In this document: one piece after another, positions 1 through 5,861 of the stretch | How positions within the stretch are numbered: the stretch's first letter is position 1 | How the letters are laid out: the number at the start of each line of letters is the position of its first letter | Origin: Gemmatimonadaceae bacterium | GTDB lineage: Bacteria > Gemmatimonadota > Gemmatimonadetes > Gemmatimonadales > Gemmatimonadaceae | Direction of reading: 5' to 3' | Length of the DNA: 6,228 nt | NCBI GenBank assembly: GCA_013813605.1 | Contig: JACCRL010000421.1 | Coordinates: 1 to 6,228 of the forward strand | Notes under the pieces: generated by a model | Seen by the model: the letters and a program-made list of their open reading frames with translations, nothing else | Databases searched by the model: none | Told to the model about the DNA's origin: nothing | Position numbers and translations under genes: made by a program

Positions 1-627
1 GGCCCGGTCGCGCGGGCCGCCCATCGCCTCGAGCGTCTCTCTTCGCATTGCCGATGCGGACTGTTCGGCCGCGCCGTATAGGAAGCGAACGCGCCCGCTG
101 ATCACGAGGGGGCGCCGCCCCGCGTACGTCCGTGTCTGGGGGTCATAACCCGTCGCCACACCGATGGTATCGCCGATCCGCTTGCCAAGCTGGGCGAGCA
201 GGTGGTCGTTCACGACGATCGAGCCCATGTCGGTCACGTCCCGACCTTCGGTCATCTCGTAGTCACCCTGCACGAGCGGATCGATGCCGAGCACGGCGCT
301 GCTGACCGTGCGCTCGCCGACCGGCACATGGATGGATGCGCCGAGTACCGGGCTGATGAGCCCGATATCGGGATTGGAGCGCAGGGTAGAGCTGATCGAG
401 GCGACGCTGGGAATCGTGGCGTCGGTGTCGAACGGCAGCGTGCCCTTGGGCGCGAGCCGCAGCTCGAAACCGCGCGACATCAGCAGCTGGCGAAACGATT
501 CCCGCATCCCCGAGGCGAGCATCACCATGTCGAGCAGCATCGCCGCCGCGACGGCGACGCCGAGGATGGCGAGGAGCGTGCGCGCGCGGTGGCGCAGCAG
601 CGAGGCGGCGGCGAGCGTGGCGCGCAT
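1..627 (-). CDS. FtsX/MacB-family ABC transporter permease, N-terminal part (runs off left edge)
   Basis: An uninterrupted frame from ATG at 627 to the left edge gives 209 residues with no stop. The start MRATLAAASLLRHRARTLLA, then a hydrophobic helix (about 18-38), is the standard N-terminus of an FtsX-family permease: basic amphipathic coupling helix, then TM1. An extracytoplasmic MacB-type domain follows (from about residue 42), including GASIHVPVGERTVSSAVLGI (96-115) and SIVVNDHLLAQLGKRIGDTIGV (136-157), the segment homologous to residues 22 onward of the preceding permease. The last three helices and the C-terminus lie outside the window. The ATG shares its first base with the preceding stop (TGATG), so the two permeases are translationally coupled and probably form a heterodimer or are recent relatives. 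The ATPase partner would be expected beyond the left edge; substrate unknown. Confidence 0.85.
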   Translation of the reverse strand, partial: MRATLAAASLLRHRARTLLAILGVAVAAAMLLDMVMLASGMRESFRQLLMSRGFELRLAPKGTLPFDTDATIPSVASISSTLRSNPDIGLISPVLGASIHVPVGERTVSSAVLGIDPLVQGDYEMTEGRDVTDMGSIVVNDHLLAQLGKRIGDTIGVATGYDPQTRTYAGRRPLVISGRVRFLYGAAEQSASAMRRETLEAMGGPRDRA

Positions 628-1445
628 CAGCGTCCGAAGAGAGCGAGCGGCGGCGTCCGCGCCATCCGCATCGATGCAACTACGCCGGCGACAATGCCGA
701 GAATGAGCGACAGGGCGACGGCAAGCAGCACCACCGAGGGCGTGACGATCGAGAACTGGAGCGGGGTCTGGTACAGCTCCTGGTAGTGCCAATTCACAAA
801 CCGTGACGCCAGCCAGCCAATGATGACGCCGAGCACGCTACCCAGAATCGCGACGAGCGCGGCCTCGATAACGATCGACTGCACGACGGACGACCGGGAA
901 ATACCCATCAGCCGGAGCGCGGCGACATCGCGGCGGCGTTCGTCCACTTTCAGGATCATGATGCAGAGGAGAAAGATCGAGCTCGCGACGATGGTGATCA
1001 CGCCGATTGCGCGGTGGAAGCGGCTGACGACCTGGAAGGTGCGCGACGTCTCTACGGCGATGTCCTTCGACCTGTGCGCGCGGAAGCCGAATGCGACGCG
1101 GTTGATGCTCTCGAGGACGGAAGGGATTTCCGCGTCGCTCTTCGTGGAAATCGCGAACCTGTCAACGTGGTCGCCGTAGCCGGAGAGGACCTGCAGGTGG
1201 TCGAGGTGCATTCGGACGGTAAGATCACCGCGCGCGATTTCCGACGGATCGGCGCTCTTCTCATAGATGGCGCCAATCGAAACAGTGTCCCCGGCCAACG
1301 CGCCCGGCGTGGCCGACAGCACGACCTCGTCGCCGACACGGAGGCCGGCACGCGCGGCGAATGCCTCGTCGATGGCGATCGTTCTTTGCGGGGGCGGAAC
1401 CTGCAGCAGGAAAAGAAGGGGGAGCGCGGCGAGTTGCGGTATCAC
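627..1445 (-). CDS. FtsX/MacB-family ABC transporter permease, N-terminally short
   Basis: A 272-residue membrane protein of the FtsX-like permease family; related proteins work with an ATPase in export, lipoprotein release or cell-wall enzyme control. Residues 22-130 resemble the second half of a MacB-type extracytoplasmic domain (IAIDEAFAARAGLRVGDEVVL). Three helices follow (about 144-164, 190-212, 234-256), with the characteristic cytoplasmic segment DERRRDVAALRLMGISR after the first and the ending RMARTPPLALFGR. Normal members are near 380-400 residues and begin with a membrane helix. Aligned to the next permease, about 114 N-terminal residues are missing; only a weakly hydrophobic stretch (residues 5-16) stands in their place. 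GTG at 1445 is the first usable start: the in-frame TAG of the regulator gene is 9 bases upstream. It may be a truncated, non-functional copy or a shortened functional subunit. The TGA stop overlaps the next ATG. Confidence 0.8.
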   Translation of the reverse strand: MIPQLAALPLLFLLQVPPPQRTIAIDEAFAARAGLRVGDEVVLSATPGALAGDTVSIGAIYEKSADPSEIARGDLTVRMHLDHLQVLSGYGDHVDRFAISTKSDAEIPSVLESINRVAFGFRAHRSKDIAVETSRTFQVVSRFHRAIGVITIVASSIFLLCIMILKVDERRRDVAALRLMGISRSSVVQSIVIEAALVAILGSVLGVIIGWLASRFVNWHYQELYQTPLQFSIVTPSVVLLAVALSLILGIVAGVVASMRMARTPPLALFGR

Positions 1446-1454
1446 GCTCGAAAG

Positions 1455-2174
1455 CTAGCGGCGCTTCCTTCCCCTGTCTGCCGCGGGCGCGACGAGAACG
1501 TGCGCCGCGAGCGCCGGACCGATCGACAGCTCGCGGCGTCCGGCTAAAATGGTGATCGGCCCATCGAACGGGGCCCGGGCCCGAACCGCGACACGCCGGC
1601 CCGGCCTTATTGAAAGCTCGCCCAGGTAACGCAGCATTTCCGGGTCTTCGTCCTTTACGCGCGCGACGACGCCCGAGAATCCGACCGGCAGCTCCGCGAG
1701 TGAAAGGTGTTCCGTCTCATCGACCGCACCTTCGCGCGTCGGGATCGGCGCGCCGTGCGGATCCACGCTCGGCTCACCGATCGTTGCGGCCATCCTGTCG
1801 ATCAGCTCATCCGATGCAGCGTGCTCGAGGCGTTCCGCTTCGTCGTGCACACGGTCCCACGGGTAGCCGAGCGCGCGGGAGAGGTAGGCCTCGATGACTC
1901 GGTGCCGCCGCAGCGTGCGGAGCGCGGCGCGGCGGCCGCTCTCGGTGAGCGTCACGCCGTGATAACGCTCGTACGCGAGCAGCCCCTGGTCGGCGAGCCG
2001 GCGCACCATCCCGCTCACGGTTGCGGGAGCGACTGCCAGGCGTTGGGCGATATCGTTGGTCGCGGCCGCGCCCGTACCGAGCGCGATGGTATAAATCGCC
2101 TTGAGGTAGTCCTCGACGGGAGGCGTGAGCTGAACGGGCCTCGCGGTGGCAGGCAGCGAAGCTGGGCGCGTCAA
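1455..2174 (-). CDS. mntR: DtxR-family metal-dependent repressor, MntR-like (Mn-type ligand set)
   Basis: A 239-residue dimeric DNA-binding regulator. Domains in order: winged helix-turn-helix (about 18-80; recognition region AVAPATVSGMVRRL at 47-60), metal-binding/dimerisation domain (about 81-150, with RRHRVIE, RVHDEAERLEH and the PHGAPIP motif) and a C-terminal FeoA/SH3-like domain (about 155-228). Aligning by eye to DtxR: Met10 becomes Asp22 and Cys102 becomes Glu114, while His91, Glu95, His110, Glu117 and His118 match the remaining metal ligands. Asp and Glu at these two positions are typical of Mn-sensing MntR; Met and Cys are typical of Fe-sensing DtxR/IdeR. Unlike B. subtilis MntR, it keeps the FeoA domain and has Lys25 in place of Glu11. 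The start is TTG at 2174, overlapping the stress-protein stop as TTGA; this is the least certain boundary. The tail is basic (RGRKRR). It probably represses the Nramp operon through the site at 4036-4054. Confidence 0.9.
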   Translation of the reverse strand: MTRPASLPATARPVQLTPPVEDYLKAIYTIALGTGAAATNDIAQRLAVAPATVSGMVRRLADQGLLAYERYHGVTLTESGRRAALRTLRRHRVIEAYLSRALGYPWDRVHDEAERLEHAASDELIDRMAATIGEPSVDPHGAPIPTREGAVDETEHLSLAELPVGFSGVVARVKDEDPEMLRYLGELSIRPGRRVAVRARAPFDGPITILAGRRELSIGPALAAHVLVAPAADRGRKRR

Positions 2175-2623
2175 ATCTTTGGCCGCGATCCGGCCGGCGT
2201 GTGCGTTCCACGCACCATCAGCACTGGCACCATGGAGATGTGGCGCACGGTGTGGGCGACGCTGCCGTGAATCAGATCGGCGATCCCGCGGTGCCCGTGC
2301 GTGCCCATTGCGATAAGGTCGCATTTCTCGCGCTCCGCGGCGGCGGCGATTTCGTCGCCGGGGTCGCCGCCGGCGAGCAGCGCATCGACCTGGAAGCCCT
2401 CCTTCTCGAGCGCGTCGGCTATTCCCTCGATGTACGCGCGATCCTGCTTCATTTCCTCGGACTCGCGGAGCTGCAACGGCTTTGCGTTGCGTGCCGCCCA
2501 TCCATCGGCGACGTGGATGAGCACGATCGACGCGTTACAGTGACGCGCCAGCTTGCGCACGTGATTGAGGATTACGGGATCGTAGTCCGAGTTTTCGACC
2601 GGCACGAGGATGCGCTGGTACAT
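2171..2623 (-). CDS. Universal stress protein, UspA family (ATP-binding class)
   Basis: A 150-residue single-domain cytoplasmic protein. The N-terminus [15 protein letters not shown] matches the first strand of the Usp fold, with the acidic residues expected near bound nucleotide. The C-terminal part carries GTHGHRGIADLIHGS, an exact fit to the G-x2-G-x9-G-(S/T) motif of ATP-binding Usps, followed by the last strand VPVLMVRG. It should therefore bind ATP, unlike UspA proper of E. coli. ATG at 2623 shares its A-T with the transporter stop (TGATG) and has a good Shine-Dalgarno sequence. The TGA stop at 2173-2171 overlaps the TTG start of the regulator. Its place between a metal importer and its probable regulator suggests a role in regulating transport or in survival during metal or oxidative stress; that is inference. 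Confidence 0.93.
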   Translation of the reverse strand: MYQRILVPVENSDYDPVILNHVRKLARHCNASIVLIHVADGWAARNAKPLQLRESEEMKQDRAYIEGIADALEKEGFQVDALLAGGDPGDEIAAAAEREKCDLIAMGTHGHRGIADLIHGSVAHTVRHISMVPVLMVRGTHTPAGSRPKI

Positions 2624-3993
2624 CAGTCCATTCCTCCCCCGAAGAACTGCAGCAGCAGCCAAATGTTGAGCCCGCCGATCACCACCGCAACCGAGTAGGC
2701 GAGAATCTTGAGCCAGAGAGGATTCACGAACGGCCCCATCTTCACCTTGTCAGACGTGAACATCACCAGCGGGAAGACGGCGAAGGAAAGCTGCATGCTG
2801 AGTACCACCTGGCTGAGGACGAGCAGCTTGGCGGTCCCGCTCTCCCCGTATCTGATGGCGACGATGGCGGCGGGCACAATGGCGATCATTCGCGTAATCA
2901 GCCGGCGAAGCCATGGCCGCAGGCGAATGTTGAGAAAGCCCTCCATGACGATCTGGCCCGCCAGTGTCCCGGTAATCGTCGAGTTCTGTCCCGACGCGAG
3001 CAGCGCCAGCGCGAACACGGTGCTCGCGCCCGCTCCGAGAAGCGGCGTAAGAAGCTTATAGGCGTCCTGGATCTCGCCGACTTCGGAGTTTCCGGTGTTG
3101 TGGAAGCTGGCGGCGGCGACGATCAGGATCGCTGCGTTGATGAACAGCGCGAACGACAGCGCGATCGTGGAGTCTATGAAAGCGAACTTTACCGCCTCCT
3201 GCTTTCCGGCGACGGTCTCATCGTACCGTCGGGTCTGCACTATTGAGGAGTGCAGATAAAGGTTGTGCGGCATGACCGTGGCGCCGAGTATCCCGATACC
3301 GATGTAGAGCATCGACGGGTTGCTGAAGATCTGCGTGGTAGGAATGAATCCGCGCATCACTTCGGCGAAGGGAGGCTTCGCCAGCATCAGCATGAAGAGG
3401 AAGCACGCTCCCACCGTCACGAGGAGCGTGATTACGAGCGCCTCGAGAAGACGAAAGCCCTTGTTCTGGAGGTAGAGAATTATCAGTACGTCGAGCGCCG
3501 TGATTGCGATGCCCCACGGGATCGGAATGCCGAACAGGAGATTGAGCGCGATGGCCGTCCCGATCACCTCCGCCAGATCGCACGCCGCGATAGCTATCTC
3601 GCAAGCGATCCAGAGGACAAAGCCGACCGGCTTCGAGTAGTGATCGCGGCAAGCCTGCGCGAGATCGCGTCCTGTGACGATGCCCAGCTTGGAAGCCAGG
3701 CCCTGAAGGAGGATCGCCATCAGGTTCGAGGCGAGGATGACGGTAAGCAGTGTGTACCCGAACTGCGCGCCGCCGGCGAGGTCGGTTGCCCAGTTGCCCG
3801 GATCCATGTAACCGACCGCAACCAGATATCCGGGCCCGGCAAAGGCGAGAATTTTCCGCCACCACTGCTGGCCCGAGACCGGCACGGTGCGGTACACCTC
3901 CACCAGCGAAGGCGTGACCCTCGCTCGGCGCCACCCGGCATCGGGCGGAGGGGTTGTGACGGGGACGGGCTTCGGGTCCAGTTGCGTTGCCAA
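2623..3993 (-). CDS. mntH: Nramp-family divalent metal transporter (MntH)
   Basis: A 456-residue inner-membrane, proton-coupled importer of Mn2+ (and often Fe2+), with about 11 hydrophobic helices after a polar 45-residue N-terminal tail that is Pro-rich at residues 8-18. All key Nramp marks are present: [12 protein letters not shown] in TM1 with Asp64 and Asn67 as metal ligands, [15 protein letters not shown] in TM3 with Glu134, [12 protein letters not shown] in TM6 with Ala238 and Met241, [16 protein letters not shown] near 333-347, and LSQVV with Gln394. The Met of the TM6 motif favours transition metals over Mg or Al. The start is TTG at 3993: an in-frame TAA at 4002-4000 blocks any earlier start, and AAGGA lies just upstream, though the spacing is short. 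The TGA stop overlaps the ATG of the stress-protein gene. A metalloregulator-type operator lies upstream, so expression is probably repressed when metal is plentiful. Confidence 0.96.
   Translation of the reverse strand: MATQLDPKPVPVTTPPPDAGWRRARVTPSLVEVYRTVPVSGQQWWRKILAFAGPGYLVAVGYMDPGNWATDLAGGAQFGYTLLTVILASNLMAILLQGLASKLGIVTGRDLAQACRDHYSKPVGFVLWIACEIAIAACDLAEVIGTAIALNLLFGIPIPWGIAITALDVLIILYLQNKGFRLLEALVITLLVTVGACFLFMLMLAKPPFAEVMRGFIPTTQIFSNPSMLYIGIGILGATVMPHNLYLHSSIVQTRRYDETVAGKQEAVKFAFIDSTIALSFALFINAAILIVAAASFHNTGNSEVGEIQDAYKLLTPLLGAGASTVFALALLASGQNSTITGTLAGQIVMEGFLNIRLRPWLRRLITRMIAIVPAAIVAIRYGESGTAKLLVLSQVVLSMQLSFAVFPLVMFTSDKVKMGPFVNPLWLKILAYSVAVVIGGLNIWLLLQFFGGGMD
2629..2637 (-). promoter_or_regulatory. 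Strong ribosome binding site for the UspA gene, inside the Nramp 3' end
   Basis: The minus strand reads GGGGAGGAA about nine bases before the ATG at 2623, within the Gly-rich last codons of the transporter (FFGGGMD). It fixes the stress-protein start at 2623, not at the in-frame ATG at 2662. It also implies the stress protein is translated efficiently and not only by coupling. Confidence 0.65.
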
Positions 3994-4015
3994 AATTCCT
4001 TACCAGTTCGGGCTG

Positions 4016-4037
4016 ATTTGTTGCCTCACGAGCAAAT
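4016..4037. repeat. Imperfect inverted repeat between operator and transporter start
   Basis: On the plus strand, ATTTG (4016-4020) and CAAAT (4033-4037) are inverted repeats around 12 bases. Inside them TTGC-CTC-AC-GAG-CAA forms a small stem with one bulged base. It could be a second regulator site or a 5'-leader hairpin, since it would be transcribed just before the start codon. The arms are short, so chance is also possible. Confidence 0.3.
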
Positions 4038-4054
4038 AGGTTAGTACGCCCTAA
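4036..4054 (-). promoter_or_regulatory. Putative DtxR/MntR-type metalloregulator operator
   Basis: The minus strand reads TTAGGGCGTACTAACCTAT. Against the 19-base DtxR/IdeR consensus TTAGGTTAGSCTAACCTAA, 13 positions agree: the left TTAGG and the right CTAACCTA, at the same spacing. Independently of any consensus, it holds a perfect inverted repeat GTTAG-N6-CTAAC (4055-4040). It lies 43 bases upstream of the transporter start and starts within the Nudix stop codon. A DtxR-family protein is encoded two genes downstream, which makes direct autoregulation the natural reading. Binding is inferred, not shown. Confidence 0.62.
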
Positions 4055-4065
4055 CTTTTTTGCAA
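4038..4065 (-). promoter_or_regulatory. Possible sigma70-like promoter for the Nramp operon
   Basis: Reading the minus strand, TTGCAA (4065-4060) could be a -35 box and TAACCT (4043-4038) a weak -10 box, with a 16-base spacer. The -35 lies within the last codons of the Nudix gene. The -10 match is poor, so the evidence is mainly context: this is the only gap over 10 bases among complete genes, and it precedes the transporter. The proposed operator covers the spacer and -10, as expected for repression by blocking RNA polymerase. Confidence 0.3.
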
Positions 4066-4665
4066 GAGGGACACAAGCTGCCCAACCATTCTTTCCGTCA
4101 TCCCCCATATGATGTGGCCCTCGTGATCGAACGCCCGGGCATTGAAGTTTACGCCGCGGGCGAGGACCTGAGTCTCGCGCCATGATCCCCCGTGGCTCAG
4201 GGCGTCGAGAGGCACCCAGAACGCGAGGGCCACTTCCGAGCTCAATGTCAGCGGGACAGTGTGATTCAGCAGGACGACGAAGGGGGTCACCACGATCGCC
4301 GGCAGGCGGTTGATAACCGGATTCAGGTCATCGAGCACGCCGAGCATGGTGCCGTCGCGCACTAAATCGATGCCGGTTTCTTCGAGCGTTTCCCTTGTCG
4401 CGGTATCGGCGAGCGTTGCATCCGCCGGCTCGTGGCGACCCCCCGGAAACGCGACCTGTCCGCTCCAGGGATCACCGGCGTAGTCCGCGCGCTTGATGAA
4501 GAAGACCTCGGGCGCGCCATCGGTACCGGCGCGCAGGATCACCGCAACGGCCGCCCTCCTCGTCCCATCGACCGCCGTGCGCACGGGAACCCGGGAATCG
4601 AGCGCGGCGCGAACGTCCGCGACCCACGCATGAGCGTGCGAATCGCGACTACCGCTGCCAGTCAC
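4051..4665 (-). CDS. Nudix hydrolase, CoA pyrophosphatase-like (NudL/NUDT7-8 type)
   Basis: About 204 residues with one Nudix domain; members of this subgroup cleave CoA and related nucleoside diphosphate derivatives, using Mg2+ or Mn2+ bound by the Nudix Glu residues. The segment FFIKRADYAG...SGQVAFPGG before the box resembles the UPF0035 signature of CoA pyrophosphatases. The box runs from GGRHEPAD (75-82) to RETLEETGI (91-99). The distance from Gly76 to Arg91 is 15, one more than in the classical box but equal to that in the NudL subgroup. The C-terminal IIWGMTERMV also fits. The start is uncertain: GTG at 4665 lies one base after the hydrolase stop, while an in-frame ATG at 4722 would overlap the hydrolase by 56 bases and add a Ser-rich leader. 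Neither has a convincing Shine-Dalgarno sequence. The TAG stop at 4053-4051 lies inside the proposed operator of the next gene. Confidence 0.88.
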   Translation of the reverse strand: MTGSGSRDSHAHAWVADVRAALDSRVPVRTAVDGTRRAAVAVILRAGTDGAPEVFFIKRADYAGDPWSGQVAFPGGRHEPADATLADTATRETLEETGIDLVRDGTMLGVLDDLNPVINRLPAIVVTPFVVLLNHTVPLTLSSEVALAFWVPLDALSHGGSWRETQVLARGVNFNARAFDHEGHIIWGMTERMVGQLVSLLQKS

Positions 4666-4666
4666 A

Positions 4667-5494
4667 TCAAAGCCTGACGCTGTGCGCCGCGAAGAAAGCC
4701 ACGGTTTCACGGACGACGACATCGAGGTTCGGCGATGGCTCGGTGACAGGATGCTTTGCCTCGAAGCCGTGATTCGCGTCGAATACGAGCCGAAGCGTGC
4801 TCACCGCTTTCGATCGTTCGTGGAGGCGTTCGCCCTCGGAGCAATCCACCGTTTCGTCGGCTGTCCCGTGAACGATCAGCCACGGCGCCCGCACGCGTCC
4901 TGCCGCACTCTCGAAATCGAGTGTCGAAGCGCCGAGCGATTCCACTTCATCGAGGAGTGGCGTACCGAGCCGGAGCACCTGGCCCGTACGCGAATTTAGT
5001 ATCTCCACATAGCCGCGCTCGCGCCAGCTCTTGACCGCATCGCGCGTCCATCTGTTGGGGCGGGCGATCGCGGCCCACGTCACGAGGGCATTCACATTCG
5101 GCTCATTCGCAGCGTGCACGATCGCCGTCGCGCCACCGCGCGAGTGACCGAAAAGTCCGAACGTCTCGTCGAGCCACCCGGCGCCTTTCGCATGACCGGT
5201 CACTGCGCTCACGTCCTCCAGCTCCTGCGCGAAGGTGTTGTTGGCGAATGCGTCGAGCTGGGTGAACGACTCGCGGTCGGGACCGATGCCGCTGCCCGAG
5301 AAGTCGAACGTGATGGCGTTCAGCCCGGCGGTGGCGAGAGCGCGCGCGAGATATGGGAAGAACGCCCAGTGCGCAAAGCCCTTGAACCCGTGGCAGATGA
5401 CGATTCCGCCGCGCGGGACATCAGCGAGAAATGCCTCGCCGCGCACCGGGTAATTGCCGCCAGCATCGATCTCGAACGGCTCCGGCGCCCTCAC
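4667..5494 (-). CDS. Alpha/beta hydrolase (serine aminopeptidase S33 / dienelactone-hydrolase type)
   Basis: A 275-residue soluble alpha/beta hydrolase, probably an esterase or acyl-peptidase; the substrate cannot be read from the sequence. The fold markers are in order: an oxyanion-hole segment ICHGFKGF (33-40), FDFSGSG (63-69), the nucleophile elbow GHSRGG with Ser118, the acid loop VHGTADETV with Asp213, and ANHGF with His242. The catalytic triad therefore looks complete. There is no signal peptide or membrane segment. The chosen start is GTG at 5494-5492, which overlaps the rhodanese stop as GTGA, a typical coupled junction; no homologous sequence is expected in the longer open frame upstream, which lies over the rhodanese gene. 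The stop is TGA at 4669-4667, one base before the GTG proposed for the Nudix gene. What links it to its neighbours functionally is unclear. Confidence 0.9.
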   Translation of the reverse strand: MRAPEPFEIDAGGNYPVRGEAFLADVPRGGIVICHGFKGFAHWAFFPYLARALATAGLNAITFDFSGSGIGPDRESFTQLDAFANNTFAQELEDVSAVTGHAKGAGWLDETFGLFGHSRGGATAIVHAANEPNVNALVTWAAIARPNRWTRDAVKSWRERGYVEILNSRTGQVLRLGTPLLDEVESLGASTLDFESAAGRVRAPWLIVHGTADETVDCSEGERLHERSKAVSTLRLVFDANHGFEAKHPVTEPSPNLDVVVRETVAFFAAHSVRL

Positions 5495-5853
5495 CCTTCG
5501 ATTTCGCCGCCGGAAGTTGCCCAGCCCTGAAACCCGCGCGCCATCGAGGAGACGTTCTCGTAACCCATCTGCTTCATGGTTACGGCGGCGAGCGCCGAGC
5601 GGTTGCCGCTGGCGCAGTAGATGACGACAGGGCGGGCGCGATCGATGGCGGCTTCGACCTTTCCCTCGAGCATACCGCGCGGAATGTGAATAGCCCCCGG
5701 CAGGTGGCCGAGGTTCCATTCATTCGGCTCGCGCACATCGAGATAGACCGTTGCATCGCCGGGTGCGCGCGCGGACCTGACTTCCTCGGGCGTGACTTCC
5801 TTTATCTGTTGCTTGGCCGCGCTGACCAGCTCGGCTCCCGTCTTGTGTGCCAT
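5491..5853 (-). CDS. Single-domain rhodanese-like sulfurtransferase
   Basis: A 120-residue protein with one rhodanese domain. Such proteins carry sulfane sulfur as a Cys persulfide in the cytoplasm; the acceptor is unknown. Visible landmarks are the domain start TPEEV (about residue 21), YLDVREPNEWNLGHLPGA (37-54), the active-site loop CASGNRS with Cys80 at its start, and the C-terminal GFQGW (108-112). The loop has the C-x4-R form with a following Ser, so it should be catalytically competent. There is no signal peptide; the first 20 residues form a short polar extension. I chose the ATG at 5853 because it begins just after the carboxypeptidase stop; an in-frame ATG at 5976 would overlap that gene by more than 100 bases. 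No good Shine-Dalgarno sequence precedes the ATG. The TGA stop overlaps the GTG start of the next gene. Confidence 0.92.
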   Translation of the reverse strand: MAHKTGAELVSAAKQQIKEVTPEEVRSARAPGDATVYLDVREPNEWNLGHLPGAIHIPRGMLEGKVEAAIDRARPVVIYCASGNRSALAAVTMKQMGYENVSSMARGFQGWATSGGEIEG

Positions 5854-5861
5854 TGTAGTGT

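Noticed and set aside
202..786. Plus-strand open frames opposite the two permeases
   Set aside because: Their composition is Arg/His/Ala-rich and there is no domain signal, while the opposite strand carries convincing FtsX-type sequence.
2175..2501. Upstream extension of the regulator into the stress-protein gene
   Set aside because: The added residues are Arg/Gly-rich and unlike any DtxR N-terminus; the family start (VEDYLKAIY) begins about 20 residues after the TTG at 2174.
3250..4044. A 264-residue plus-strand open frame opposite Nramp
   Set aside because: Its charged, low-complexity product has no family features and it mirrors a well-conserved transporter gene; it is a by-product of codon bias.
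4051..4065. Run of six A at the Nudix 3' end as a slippery frameshift site or terminator
   Set aside because: It is only 9 bases from the stop, gives no meaningful alternative product, and no GC-rich stem precedes it to form a terminator.
3218..4183. A 321-residue minus-strand open frame
   Set aside because: It lies in another frame over the Nramp gene, the promoter gap and the Nudix 3' end. Its product is Arg/Pro/Gly-rich with no recognisable domain, as expected for an out-of-frame reading of GC-rich DNA.
5495..5719. Upstream extension of the hydrolase to 5719
   Set aside because: It is an out-of-frame reading of the rhodanese gene; the GTGA overlap at 5494-5491 is a better start.
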